DNA of 34,129 bases from JBAXQQ01 sp037131695 (GTDB lineage Bacteria > Armatimonadota > Hebobacteria > CAIYQO01), in assembly GCA_964638715.1 (NCBI GenBank), contig CAZWZF010000052.1, forward strand, positions 1-34,129. Reading direction: 5' to 3'. The position numbers were made by a program, and so were the translations under genes. Positions 8,683 to 17,743 of the stretch are shown one piece after another. Numbering within the stretch: position 1 is the stretch's first letter; every line of letters starts with the position of its first letter. Below the pieces are notes generated by a model that was not told where the DNA came from, did no database searches, and saw only the letters and a list, made by a program, of their open reading frames with translations.

Positions 8683-8717
8683 AATAACCCACGGAAAACC
8701 GTGGGTTATTTTTTTAT
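8683..8717 (+). terminator. Rho-independent terminator after tRNA-Pro
   Basis: 12-bp arms (8683-8694 and 8699-8710, core ACCCACGG/CCGTGGGT) with an AAAA loop and a following T run. It lies 8 nt after the tRNA and 37 nt before the convergent msrAB stop. Confidence 0.92.
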
Positions 8718-8752
8718 TCAGGCGGATCACCTGGATTACTTCTAAAGAAAAA

Positions 8753-9793
8753 TTACTTCTTCTCTACAAACTCCAATGATGCGGAGTTCATGCAGTATCG
8801 TTTTCCGATTGGCTTGGGGCCATCGTCGAATACATGGCCAAGATGCGCGCCGCAAACAGGACATCGTACTTCTGTGCGGGTCATGCTATGGCTTTTATCA
8901 ATTATTGTCAGCACGTTTTCCGGTGCGACTGGCTTGGTAAAACTTGGCCAACCGGTGCCAGAGTCGAACTTTGCATCTGTGGTGAATAAATCTGTGCCGC
9001 ATCCGATACATTTGTAAACGCCTTTTTTATGGTTATCCCAATACGGATTGTCAAACGGCGGTTCAGTACCTTGTTTACGCGTTACCTCGTAGCTTAACTT
9101 GCCTAACTGTTTCAGCCATTCGTCATCGCTCTTTTTTACAACTGCTACTGTAATATCAGCGTTTTTCTCCAAGCTGAAGACTTTTACTTCATCTTTCAAT
9201 TTTACATCTTCTGATTTTACGCCGGAAGGTATCGCACAGGCATTTGCTTTGCAGGATACTCCATGTTTCTCATCATATTTCTGGTGATAATCTTCTGCCA
9301 CATAAAATTCTTTAGCCGGCAAAATATCAGTGACTATTGGACTTGTGAATTTCTTCATATTTACCAATTCCGCTTTCATCTTTTCTGCTTCAGTTTTTTG
9401 TGCTTCATTCAGATAAAACACCACTGATTTATATTGAGGTTTATATCGATTAGTCGGGTCGTGACTTCCCCAGAAAGTATTCAATAAATCGTAATAGGTT
9501 GTCACTTTTGGGTCAAAAGTGATTTCCACCACCTCGGTATGTCCGGTTTTTCCACCACATACCATTTCATAGTCAGGATTAACTGTTGTTCCGCCAGAAT
9601 ACCCTACGCGGGTGGCAACAACACCATTCAAGTTTTGAAAATCGGCCTCTGCACCCCAAAAGCACCCCAGGCCAAATATCGCTTTTTCCATAGCTTTTCC
9701 TTTCGTATCTGCTGACATTGCCGGCTTGTTATAGGTAAAAATTATCACACCAACTATCGCTGCCAACGCCATAAATAACAGAATCTTTATCAT
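8753..9793 (-). CDS. msrAB: Membrane-anchored MsrA-MsrB methionine sulfoxide reductase
   Basis: A 346-residue fusion that repairs both stereoisomers of methionine sulfoxide. Residues 4-20 form a hydrophobic segment (signal anchor or uncleaved signal peptide), so the enzyme probably works outside the cytoplasmic membrane. The MsrA domain (about 36-190) carries the catalytic Cys44 in GCFWGAE and candidate resolving cysteines 181 and 186. The MsrB domain (about 225-344) has zinc cysteines 262/265 and 311/314, GWPSF and catalytic Cys334 in RYCMNSASLEF. A short region of about 35 residues separates the domains. The start is supported by AAGGGGG upstream. MsrAB fusions of this order are well known; an extracytoplasmic copy would need an external electron donor (a thioredoxin-like/CcdA-type relay), which this window does not contain. 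Confidence 0.95.
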   Translation of the reverse strand: MIKILLFMALAAIVGVIIFTYNKPAMSADTKGKAMEKAIFGLGCFWGAEADFQNLNGVVATRVGYSGGTTVNPDYEMVCGGKTGHTEVVEITFDPKVTTYYDLLNTFWGSHDPTNRYKPQYKSVVFYLNEAQKTEAEKMKAELVNMKKFTSPIVTDILPAKEFYVAEDYHQKYDEKHGVSCKANACAIPSGVKSEDVKLKDEVKVFSLEKNADITVAVVKKSDDEWLKQLGKLSYEVTRKQGTEPPFDNPYWDNHKKGVYKCIGCGTDLFTTDAKFDSGTGWPSFTKPVAPENVLTIIDKSHSMTRTEVRCPVCGAHLGHVFDDGPKPIGKRYCMNSASLEFVEKK

Positions 9794-9888
9794 TGTAATA
9801 CCCCCTTTTATTACTGTATTACAATATCGTTATCCCCTTTGAAAGCTGGTATCAAACATTGAAAATATGAAATACGTATCATTCTTTA

Positions 9889-9918
9889 TTGACATTTTTG
9901 GTGATGTAGGAATACTAT
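9889..9918 (+). promoter_or_regulatory. Promoter of the esterase-carboxypeptidase pair
   Basis: TTGACA (9889-9894), an 18-nt spacer and TACTAT (9913-9918). TATAAT also occurs at 9918-9923, but its 23-nt spacing is poor. The leader would be about 34 nt with AAAAGG just before the ATG. Confidence 0.5.
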
Positions 9919-9958
9919 ATAATCATAAAGTTATTTAATAATTTTAAAAGGTTGAAAA

Positions 9959-11656
9959 ATGCATCGAGTAAATTTAGCTATCATCGATATAAGCAAATAT
10001 ATTTCCCGTATAATCTTTTTAACGATTATACTCGTCGCTGCATATTATCCGATTTGTGCCGCGGAGTTATCGCAGGTTACATTGACTACAAACCCGTTGA
10101 ATACCGCACAAATTGGTATGCCGGTAACGTTAACCGCCAGTGCAACCGGTGGAACAAATCTTCAATATAAATTCATGACTGGCACTTCCTTAATGCGCAG
10201 TTTCAATAGCAGCAACACCTTGACTTTTACACCAACAGTTGTAAAAACCTACAACTTAACAGTAGTTGTTCGTGATTTAAATGGTGTAGATCCAAACGCA
10301 ACTGTTATATCACCAATTGTCAGCTTTACAATAATTAATATACCGCTAACAGCAGTTTCCTTAACAACATCACCATTAAATAGTGTCGTCATCAATACAC
10401 CTGTTACACTTACAGCAATCGCTACCGGTGGTACAAACATTCAATATAAGTTCATGGCAGGTACTTCTTTGATGCGCAGTTTCAACAACACTAATTCCTT
10501 AACATTTACACCAACAGTTGCTAAAACATATAATTTCACTGTAATCGCTCGCGATTTAAGCGGTATAGACCCAAACGCAACGGTAACGTCAACGATTGTG
10601 AACCTTACTATTACTAATCCACCACTGACAACTGTTTCAATGACAACTTCACCATTGAATACGGCTTTTATCAATACTCCAGTCACGCTGACGGCTGCTG
10701 CAACAGGCGGTGGCAATATACAATATAAATATATGGCAGGTGCATCATTGCTGCGCAGTTTCAATAACAGCAACACCATGACATTCACACCTACAGTATT
10801 GAAAACTTATAACATAACTGTAATCGCCAGAGATTTAAATGGTGTAGATCCAAACGCAACCGTAACATCCGCAATATCAAGCATAACAATTGTCAATAAA
10901 CCAGCACCGCCGCAAGGTGACAATTTATTGGAGACAATGACTGTTGATGGATTTACCAGAACTGCTTTAGTCTCAACCGGTCATTCAGATAATCCCCCGC
11001 TGCTGCTGGTTTTCCATGGTTTTGGCGGTTATGCCAGCAGCATGGAATCACTTACGAAATTCCACCAGTTATGGCCCGAGGCGACAGTGGTCTACCCACA
11101 GGGATTAGATGTAGTAAAACCCAGTATACAATATTGGGCGCCAGGCTGGCCGGATTACCCCGATGAATATAAAACAGCGGACGCAATAAACCAGTACCAT
11201 GACAGAGATATTCATTTTATTGACGCATTATTAACATTAATGAGAAATAAGTATCAAATTGACCAAAACCACGTATATGCCACAGGATTCTCAAATGGCG
11301 CTACTTTCTCCTATCTTTTATATACGCTGCGCCCCGGCATATTTAATGCTTTCGCCGGTTTGGCAGGTCCAGCGACATTTCTTAATTACGCTTTTACATC
11401 TCGTCCTGTTCTCACCATAAATGGTACCAACGATGCGTACGTACCTGCTGATTTAGCCGCTTCGATGAAAGCGGAATTCATGCGTGTCAATCAGTGCAGC
11501 AGCACATCCGCAAGCTGGCAATTTAATTCAGCATATTCAATATATAATCCTGCAGTACCTTCTGGTGAACCATTAGTGTGGTATCAACCTAACAGCGGGC
11601 ATACCTGGATATCCGGTGCCAGTGAAGCTATGATCGCATTTTTTAAAGCACATTAA
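9959..11656 (+). CDS. Exported PHB-depolymerase/feruloyl-esterase-type hydrolase with three repeats
   Basis: A 565-residue protein. A hydrophobic segment at residues 12-35 ending CAAE looks like a signal peptide, probably cleaved near Ala35. Three copies of a 93-residue period follow (from residues 40, 133 and 226), each with TTSPLN, PVTLTA-ATGG, QYK-MAG, RSFN, TFTPTV-KTYN and DPNATV. These are beta-rich Ig-like or tethering modules. The C-terminal third (about 325-565) is an alpha/beta hydrolase of the LpqC/PHB-depolymerase type: oxyanion region VFHGFGG, Ser445 in GFSNG, Asp492 in NGTNDAYVP and His548 in NSGHTW. Such enzymes cleave polyhydroxyalkanoate or feruloyl/acetyl esters on plant polysaccharides; the sequence does not decide which. 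AAAAGG precedes the ATG. It is followed 36 nt later by the M14 gene on the same strand. Confidence 0.87.
   Translation: MHRVNLAIIDISKYISRIIFLTIILVAAYYPICAAELSQVTLTTNPLNTAQIGMPVTLTASATGGTNLQYKFMTGTSLMRSFNSSNTLTFTPTVVKTYNLTVVVRDLNGVDPNATVISPIVSFTIINIPLTAVSLTTSPLNSVVINTPVTLTAIATGGTNIQYKFMAGTSLMRSFNNTNSLTFTPTVAKTYNFTVIARDLSGIDPNATVTSTIVNLTITNPPLTTVSMTTSPLNTAFINTPVTLTAAATGGGNIQYKYMAGASLLRSFNNSNTMTFTPTVLKTYNITVIARDLNGVDPNATVTSAISSITIVNKPAPPQGDNLLETMTVDGFTRTALVSTGHSDNPPLLLVFHGFGGYASSMESLTKFHQLWPEATVVYPQGLDVVKPSIQYWAPGWPDYPDEYKTADAINQYHDRDIHFIDALLTLMRNKYQIDQNHVYATGFSNGATFSYLLYTLRPGIFNAFAGLAGPATFLNYAFTSRPVLTINGTNDAYVPADLAASMKAEFMRVNQCSSTSASWQFNSAYSIYNPAVPSGEPLVWYQPNSGHTWISGASEAMIAFFKAH
10076..10912 (+). 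repeat. Three tandem 279-bp coding repeats
   Basis: The esterase gene holds three in-frame units of 93 codons, starting at 10076, 10355 and 10634. Long stretches are nearly identical, such as TTAACATTTACACCAACAG-type segments and GACCCAAACGCAAC. The similarity at the DNA level points to fairly recent duplication within the gene. Confidence 0.9.
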
Positions 11657-11692
11657 TATCAACCAGCCATATAACCAGCAAAAGGAACTGAT

Positions 11693-12817
11693 ATGAATAC
11701 CATTAATATTGATTGCGATTTTCCTGGTGGAAATATTGTGGTAGATAAAATTAAAAATGATTTTATCTTTTTACATCAAGACCTGCGCGACAGTGCTGGC
11801 TGGTGGTTTTACTGGTCTTTTCGTGTTACCGGGACGGCTGGCACAACACTAACTTTCATATTCACCGATGGCGAACCTATCGGCGTAAATGGCCCGGCAA
11901 TATCAACTGACAAGGGATTCACCTGGTTCTGGCTTGGTATTGACAGTGGAGGATTGCAATCATTTACCTACGAATTTCCTGCTGATTCCGATGAAGTGAG
12001 ATTCTCCTTCGGCATACCTTACCTGCAATCAAATTGGACTGAATTTATACAAAAGCATGCAGAAAATTCACTTCTTCGACCAGGAACTCTATGTATTTCC
12101 CGCAATGGCCGCATTGTAGAGTATGCAAATATCGGCAATTCAAACGCAAAGATGCATATATTATTAACGTCACGCCACCATTGCTGCGAGGCTATGGCTA
12201 ATTATGTGCTGGAAGGTTTATTGGATTCAATACTGGCAAATGACACCACTTCAGCGCAATGGCTGGCAAATAATGCAGAAATTCTGGCTATTCCATTTGT
12301 AGACAAGGACGGTGTAGAGGAAGGTGACCAGGGAAAGAACCGCACGCCAAGAGATCACGGTCGTGATTACATTGGCGTGTCAAATTATATTGAAACAGCA
12401 GCGATTCGTGAGATCGTTCCTAAATGGGCTAATAACAGACAGCTTGTAACCATAGATTTTCATTGCCCATGGATTCGCGGAAAATATAACGAAGATATTT
12501 ACCTGGTAGGGTCGGATAATTCTCAAGTTTGGGAAGAACAGCAGCATTTTGGCGACATTTTAGAAGGCATCAACAAAGGTTCCCTACCATACAGCAGTAC
12601 AAACAATCTTGCTTATGGCACTTCATGGAATACAAACAGTAATACCGCCAATGGTATAGGAATATCCAGTTGGGCTTCAGAAAATATAGGCGCAAAACTC
12701 GCCACATCAATTGAAATACCATATTCAAATGCGGGTGGTGTGACAATAACCCCCGATAACGCACGTGGGTTTGGCAAATACCTGGCAAAAGCGTTATACA
12801 TTTACCTGACTCAATAA
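11693..12817 (+). CDS. M14-family zinc carboxypeptidase with CCP-type N-domain
   Basis: A 374-residue peptidase with no signal peptide, so probably cytoplasmic. Residues 1 to about 115 form a beta-rich domain like the N-domain of cytosolic carboxypeptidases, with GWWFYWSFRV and a later FSFGIPYLQ. The catalytic domain shows the zinc motif HxxE (His163 and Glu166 in SRHHCCEAM), NRTPRDH (substrate Arg/Asn region), the third zinc ligand His257 in TIDFHCPW and a candidate catalytic Glu341 in SIEIPY. Family members remove C-terminal residues or cleave amide/ester conjugates; the substrate is unknown here. AAAGGA precedes the ATG. It follows the exported esterase by 36 nt, probably in one transcript, and ends 13 nt from the convergent transporter gene with no visible terminator. 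Confidence 0.85.
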   Translation: MNTINIDCDFPGGNIVVDKIKNDFIFLHQDLRDSAGWWFYWSFRVTGTAGTTLTFIFTDGEPIGVNGPAISTDKGFTWFWLGIDSGGLQSFTYEFPADSDEVRFSFGIPYLQSNWTEFIQKHAENSLLRPGTLCISRNGRIVEYANIGNSNAKMHILLTSRHHCCEAMANYVLEGLLDSILANDTTSAQWLANNAEILAIPFVDKDGVEEGDQGKNRTPRDHGRDYIGVSNYIETAAIREIVPKWANNRQLVTIDFHCPWIRGKYNEDIYLVGSDNSQVWEEQQHFGDILEGINKGSLPYSSTNNLAYGTSWNTNSNTANGIGISSWASENIGAKLATSIEIPYSNAGGVTITPDNARGFGKYLAKALYIYLTQ

Positions 12818-12830
12818 ACCCAATCGCGAA

Positions 12831-13724
12831 TCACACCTTTATGTTAGCCAAAATAACTGCAATGATACCAAAAATTATGGTGCCATACCACCCAATAGTA
12901 CGGTGTTCTTTAAAAGCAATAGTGCCGACTATCGCGGTGAATACAATTGATGAAACTGCCCCCAGAGGAAATGCTATTACCGCGGGCAGTGCCATTGCAT
13001 AACGCAATAACAGCGAACCGCCGACAGTACCCAATGCGGCTAAAAATACCGGCAAAACTTCATTTTTCCAGTTATTATCCTGCTTGGAACGGGCTGATGG
13101 ATCGATAAGAAATGCCACAACAACTACTGCGTAAACAATAAAATAAAATGATGAACCGTACCTTTGCAGCATGGTTTTGCCATTTGTTATCGCTTGCATG
13201 GATAGGTCTTTTACTCCAAGATTAATCACACTGTCCATAAGCATCAGCAAAACCAGCAACATGCCGTAAAACAAGGTTTGTTTCATGGTTCGAGATGTTT
13301 CCCCTTCAAGGGTTGGCGGATGCGAAAAAGCGGCAGAAACCACGCAAATTACTGCAACACCGGCGGCTATATATTGCATGGGGAGAATAGCTTCGTGCCA
13401 AATAATGGACGCAGCAAAAATGACCGGAACAAAACTTAAACGCAAAGAGCACCATAATGCAGATAACGAACCACGTGCCAGCAATGAACGAAATAAATGA
13501 ATTGCTACTATCTGTGATAAACCTGCTGCAATACCGAAAATAAATACCCGCATCGGTAATGTCGGTAATTCCTGCCATAATACCGGCGAGAAAAAAATCA
13601 TGCCAACAATGAATGACATGCCGATAATTCTAAGCGGATGAATATGACGTCCGGTTCCTATTCGAGCGGCAACGCCAATTAATGAAAATAGAAAACCAGA
13701 CATAATAGCAGCGAGTAAATACAT
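12831..13724 (-). CDS. DMT/EamA-type membrane transporter
   Basis: A 297-residue integral membrane protein with about ten hydrophobic segments arranged in two similar halves, as in drug/metabolite transporters. The first segment follows MYLLAAIMSGFLFSLIGVAA and the last is near the end, IIFGIIAVILANIKV. A charged loop (SARSKQDNNWKNE) separates later helices. I chose ATG 13724 because GGGGA lies 7 nt upstream; an in-frame ATG at 13754 has no such site. It is the last gene of the catabolic cluster, 44 nt after the fucose-isomerase-like gene, so uptake or export of the pathway's substrate or product is a fair guess. The family does not reveal the cargo. Confidence 0.82.
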   Translation of the reverse strand: MYLLAAIMSGFLFSLIGVAARIGTGRHIHPLRIIGMSFIVGMIFFSPVLWQELPTLPMRVFIFGIAAGLSQIVAIHLFRSLLARGSLSALWCSLRLSFVPVIFAASIIWHEAILPMQYIAAGVAVICVVSAAFSHPPTLEGETSRTMKQTLFYGMLLVLLMLMDSVINLGVKDLSMQAITNGKTMLQRYGSSFYFIVYAVVVVAFLIDPSARSKQDNNWKNEVLPVFLAALGTVGGSLLLRYAMALPAVIAFPLGAVSSIVFTAIVGTIAFKEHRTIGWYGTIIFGIIAVILANIKV

Positions 13725-13768
13725 TATTTCCCCAATCGCCGTCGATTGTACCATTTTATATCGAGAAT

Positions 13769-15157
13769 TTAATCAATATTCAAGACAACTGGTGTTAAAC
13801 CAGGAATATATTTGCAAGCTTCTTCAAAAACCTTGCGATAATTGCCATAAGCCATTGCCGTGTGATGAATGAATGGACCTTCAATAAGTATTCGCTCCCA
13901 TCGCCGCCAATTATCCAATTTCATCCAAACATAATTATTCAATGTATCAGGACCAGTCATCGATTCTCCCTCACCTATTGCAAGCGCATATTCCCCACCA
14001 TCGCCATCAAAACGGATAACAGTGATATTCCCATCATGCAATGGAAAATGCGGCATGCCGGAAACAGGACTGGGAAGAATCCAATGATGACCAATTTTTA
14101 CCTTGCAGCCAGGTTTGCACATAGACAAAGGAGCGCCAGCATGCCAGAGCAAAACACCATTATCGTCTTCCGGGTGGCGAATAGTAATATCAGATAAAAA
14201 TACTGGCTTTGTGCCATAACCGGCACGATGCAGCATAATGGTACTCACCGCACCATGAATGTCCGACTCGCAAGACACCGGTATGGTATCTGATACCATG
14301 CTGTTTGCCAGGAAACAATATGCGCCAAACTCATCAACCAGTGAATCAAAATCCTGCAATGCCAATCCGTCTAATTTCTCGTCTTCTGCTAATTTCAACA
14401 TACCATCACGCACCGCCAGGATATGCATCAGCTTTTCATCGTCAAGATTTATTATTTCCATAGTTTTGCGCAGATTACTTGCTTCTACAGCGTATTTATC
14501 GTAATTTTCTTTCGCATGTTCACGTGCCTGGCGAATAAATGTGACCATATCAATAGGCAATATCTCAATATTAAAACGTTCCAGCAATTCACTTTCGTTG
14601 ACAATGGTTGTCCAAAAGAAATCAATACGCTGACCGATATGCCCGATGCGCATTCCAGTATGAAACGCGGAAGCTACATTTGCCGCACGTAAAAAATTGT
14701 CAATTCCTTCAGTAAATTGCAGATCGCCAACCCGGCAATTTTCAATATATGTGAATGGCACCTTCAATTTATGCAATACCTTGCTTGATGCAAAAAGACC
14801 ACAAAGAGAATCGCGGTATCGCGAGCCATCAGGCTTAGGTGCTTCATCCCGTGGACCCCATAACAGTGTTGGCACTCCCATTTTTCGTGCAATCATCCCC
14901 ACCGCGCCTTCAGTGCCAAAGTTGCAATGCGGCATGAATATACAATCAACTTTCTGGCTTTTTAAAAATTCTACCACTGGCTCAACATCTGTCTGGCTGC
15001 GCACCATACCATCAGGAATTACTTCATCTAAATCAACATATCGCACTCCCATACCAGTAAGCAATTCCTGTATTTGTGCTTTGTAACGCATAGCATCCTC
15101 ATGAGAAAATACAAATTTCCCAATTGGCACTAACCCGAGTAATGGTTGTTTTGACAT
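13769..15157 (-). CDS. L-fucose/L-arabinose isomerase-family protein
   Basis: A 462-residue cytoplasmic protein of the L-fucose isomerase-like fold. The N-terminal part has Rossmann-like segments (LGLVPIGKFVF and VDCIFMPHCNFGTEGA). The later domain carries CESDIHGAVSTIML, which matches the metal/substrate strand of FucI/AraA-type enzymes, and HHWILPSPVSG. Such enzymes interconvert aldoses and ketoses using Mn2+. It is shorter than FucI (about 590) and nearer AraA length, and belongs to the poorly characterised FucI-like group. AAAGG lies upstream of the ATG. It is separated from the FGGY kinase by a 153-nt gap with repeats, so it may be less tightly co-expressed than the five genes before it. 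The substrate is unknown. Confidence 0.82.
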   Translation of the reverse strand: MSKQPLLGLVPIGKFVFSHEDAMRYKAQIQELLTGMGVRYVDLDEVIPDGMVRSQTDVEPVVEFLKSQKVDCIFMPHCNFGTEGAVGMIARKMGVPTLLWGPRDEAPKPDGSRYRDSLCGLFASSKVLHKLKVPFTYIENCRVGDLQFTEGIDNFLRAANVASAFHTGMRIGHIGQRIDFFWTTIVNESELLERFNIEILPIDMVTFIRQAREHAKENYDKYAVEASNLRKTMEIINLDDEKLMHILAVRDGMLKLAEDEKLDGLALQDFDSLVDEFGAYCFLANSMVSDTIPVSCESDIHGAVSTIMLHRAGYGTKPVFLSDITIRHPEDDNGVLLWHAGAPLSMCKPGCKVKIGHHWILPSPVSGMPHFPLHDGNITVIRFDGDGGEYALAIGEGESMTGPDTLNNYVWMKLDNWRRWERILIEGPFIHHTAMAYGNYRKVFEEACKYIPGLTPVVLNID

Positions 15158-15184
15158 GATGGTTATACCTTTTTATGAGTTTAT

Positions 15185-15312
15185 AGTTTTCAGTGTTTAG
15201 TTTTCAGTGTTTTGAAATCGATTGCAGTCGGGTGAAATCGGGTGAAGTCGAAAATCAATTTACTATTCACGACCTCCCCTAACCTCTCCAAAGGAGGGGA
15301 ATTTCACTCTTC
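15185..15312. repeat. Repeat-rich spacer between kinase and isomerase genes
   Basis: It contains AGTTTTCAGTGTTT twice, ATCGGGTGA twice, a hairpin CCTCTCC-AAA-GGAGGGG (15283-15299) and CACTCTTCACTCTTCTCTC-type repeats running into the end of the kinase gene. It resembles a pile of short dispersed intergenic words. The hairpin lacks a T-tract on the minus strand, so termination is doubtful. Confidence 0.5.
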
Positions 15313-16609
15313 ACTCTTCTCTCATCTCTCTTCTTTTCGTCATTCTTGCTGCTCCCAGTAATGGGTCTGCTTGTATAGGAATTACTGCAATACCAATTTC
15401 CTGTGCCAGCATATCAACCCAACCTGCTGCTTTAATACCGCCGCCGGCAAGGAAAACTGGCTGCGATTTGTCTGGCTGCAGTTGCATTATTAAATTACCA
15501 ATTCGAGCAACAATACTTTCCATTACCGAACGCGCAATATCTGCCCGGGTGTGGTAAAATGACAAGTTTCGCCAACTTCCAATGCCTGATGTTAAATCTG
15601 GTGTAAAAACCAATCCATTACTGCCGTGCGGTGCAGAAAGTGCATTGGTAAAAAATTTCTGGTAATCATCGCCATATCCAAGTATAGCCACTGCCCAATT
15701 AATTACATTCCCGCCATTATTATCAGTAGCAAGTAAAAAATATTTCCCGTCTGGATATGGACCACGAATTGCTATTCTATTACTGTTAAACTCAGGCAAA
15801 TAATCCTGAACTTTATAAGCGACCAATGCGGTTCCAAGGGTTGCCAATACCCCGCCAGAACTCATTTCCGCGCCAAAAGCACCAGCAGTCTGGTCATTGC
15901 CAGCCAATACTATTGGTATACCGGACAGCAACCCCAATTCACTCGCCATTTCACCAGTAATAGCGGCTACAGTACCGATATCGTGCAATTGCGGCAACTG
16001 TTCTGTATTAAAACCACAGTTTTCTACCGCTTCTTTCCACCATGTACCGGCACTTAAAGAATATAAACCGCTCATCGCCGCAATATTATTATCAGTGACA
16101 TGACATCCACTTAAAAGATAAACAAAATATGATGGCAACGGCATTAACATATCAGATGGCGATAATGCGAAGTTCTCAATTCTTGTTAAATGCAGCAGCA
16201 TTGCTGCTTGCAATGACGGCAGCAAACTGCTGACACCTGCTATTTCGCTGAAACTATTCCACGGGGCAAATCCCTGCACTTGCTGACAGGTGGGCAATGC
16301 ACGTTCGTCCTGCCAACTACGGAAAGAGATGCGGCACTTGCCGGTATCAGCATCCATAATAGTAAATGTTTGTGCCTGACTGGTAATCGCTATAGCTGTA
16401 ATTGATTCAGGGGATATTTTTGCGCTTGCGATGGCGTTAGCAATACATACTTTAAAAGCTATCACAGCTTCATCAACCGGTAATTCAACCTTTCCCGCAC
16501 CTGGATAGATATGCGTAACGCGTTCCTCGCCACTGCCAACTCGTTGAAGGTCAGTGGTAAATACAGCCGCTTTAAAACTGGTTGAACCAAGGTCAATGGC
16601 AAGATACAT
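15311..16609 (-). CDS. FGGY-family carbohydrate kinase
   Basis: A 432-residue sugar kinase, somewhat shorter than the usual 480-520, that transfers phosphate from ATP to a sugar or ketose. It has the N-terminal phosphate motif AIDLGSTSFKAAVF, the conserved HIYPGAGKVE region that replaces the usual HP-PGWVEQ, the catalytic-base region AGNDQTAGAFGA (Asp239), a TLGTA nucleotide loop and the C-terminal LAGGG. Its ATG directly abuts the dehydrogenase's TAA (TAAATG), with GGGAAAAAG in the end of that gene as ribosome site, so translation is coupled. The last residues (RREMREE) are encoded by the repeat tract at 15312-15330, which suggests the 3' end was remodelled. The xylulose/ribulose/fuculose kinase group is likely; specificity is not determinable. 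Confidence 0.88.
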   Translation of the reverse strand: MYLAIDLGSTSFKAAVFTTDLQRVGSGEERVTHIYPGAGKVELPVDEAVIAFKVCIANAIASAKISPESITAIAITSQAQTFTIMDADTGKCRISFRSWQDERALPTCQQVQGFAPWNSFSEIAGVSSLLPSLQAAMLLHLTRIENFALSPSDMLMPLPSYFVYLLSGCHVTDNNIAAMSGLYSLSAGTWWKEAVENCGFNTEQLPQLHDIGTVAAITGEMASELGLLSGIPIVLAGNDQTAGAFGAEMSSGGVLATLGTALVAYKVQDYLPEFNSNRIAIRGPYPDGKYFLLATDNNGGNVINWAVAILGYGDDYQKFFTNALSAPHGSNGLVFTPDLTSGIGSWRNLSFYHTRADIARSVMESIVARIGNLIMQLQPDKSQPVFLAGGGIKAAGWVDMLAQEIGIAVIPIQADPLLGAARMTKRREMREE

Positions 16610-17743
16610 TTATACTTTTTCCCAACTATTGCTGACGTTGGACTGGCGCACACATTCCATCAAGCGTTGAATGTATATTCCCTGCTGCAATCCTGGTTCA
16701 GCGGGAATTCCTGCATAAACTGACGACATGAAGTTATACAGGCACGCCATGTGCGATCGCATCCAGCCGATGGCATTCTTTGGCGAAGGCAGCGAACCGC
16801 CGGGTTTTGGATAACGTTGTCCGGTATCGACAACTGTCCATCCGCGCATGCCGCCGATTGGCGCATCTGATACCCTGGCATCAAATACTTCCAAATGATG
16901 AGCATCCATGGTATTAAATCTCAGCGCGCCTTGTGAACCATGAATCTCAAAACGCAATTCGTCTTCAGTACCAGTGGCAATCTTTGTTGCTTCAATATTT
17001 CCTAATGCGCCATTAGCCATACGCGCCAGCATCATCACGCAATCCTCCGCGTTAACCGGAACCATTACATTGGGATTATCTACTGATGGCCGCTGCGGAT
17101 AAGCGATTTTTGTTGTTGCAAATATCTCGCTGTAATCACCGAGAAGATAGTGCATCAAATCCATAATATGCGATGCCAGATCGGCGATAACTCCCCCACC
17201 CGCGTCACCGTTTAGTTTCCATTTTAACGGAGCCTTGGGGTCGGCACTGCCAGCATGCAGATAAGATGCCCGGAACTCCAGCGGTGTCCCGATAAAACCT
17301 TCATCCATCAACTGCTTTGCCCGCATCGTTGCCGGAAAAAACCTGTTTTGCAGCGTCATTTGTGCGATGCCACGATATGCAGGCAAGGAAGCGGCAATCT
17401 CCGCTGCTTCTTCCATATTTACCACCAGCGGCTTATCGCAATAAATATTTTTTTGCTGTGCCATGGCGGACAATAACGCGTCTTTGTGCTTGTTATTTGG
17501 AGAGCAAATGTGAACAATGTCGATATCCGGGTTTTCGGTTATTTCACGAAAATCGGTAGTTGCGAAATCGGCACCAATCACATCACGTCCTGCCTCTGCC
17601 GACGATATCCGCGAGGTGCAGACATGAGTAATCTTAGCGCGAAATGGCAGATTATCGTAAAAAAGCGGCATATTTATATGTCCATACGCATGAACTTTGC
17701 CAATAAAGCCAAATCCAATAATTCCAACATTATAAGTTTTCAT
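16610..17743 (-). CDS. Gfo/Idh/MocA-family NAD(P)-dependent oxidoreductase
   Basis: A 377-residue soluble dehydrogenase. The N-terminal Rossmann fold has VGIIGFGFIGKVHA for nucleotide binding. IVHICSPNNKHKDAL and CDKPLVVNMEEA follow; the latter is the family's E/D-K-P motif with the conserved lysine. The C-terminal substrate domain has GGGVIADLASHIMDLMHYLLG, carrying the usual Asp/His pair. Relatives oxidise sugars, inositols or amino-sugar derivatives at a hydroxyl. Its ATG overlaps the upstream stop by 4 nt (ATGA), and the kinase follows without a gap, so the three genes form one translationally coupled unit. The family is clear and the substrate unknown. Confidence 0.92.
   Translation of the reverse strand: MKTYNVGIIGFGFIGKVHAYGHINMPLFYDNLPFRAKITHVCTSRISSAEAGRDVIGADFATTDFREITENPDIDIVHICSPNNKHKDALLSAMAQQKNIYCDKPLVVNMEEAAEIAASLPAYRGIAQMTLQNRFFPATMRAKQLMDEGFIGTPLEFRASYLHAGSADPKAPLKWKLNGDAGGGVIADLASHIMDLMHYLLGDYSEIFATTKIAYPQRPSVDNPNVMVPVNAEDCVMMLARMANGALGNIEATKIATGTEDELRFEIHGSQGALRFNTMDAHHLEVFDARVSDAPIGGMRGWTVVDTGQRYPKPGGSLPSPKNAIGWMRSHMACLYNFMSSVYAGIPAEPGLQQGIYIQRLMECVRQSNVSNSWEKV

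Noticed and set aside
10076..10912. CRISPR-like regular repeats
   Set aside because: The period is 279 bp, in frame, with repeats but no spacers; it is a protein-coding tandem repeat.
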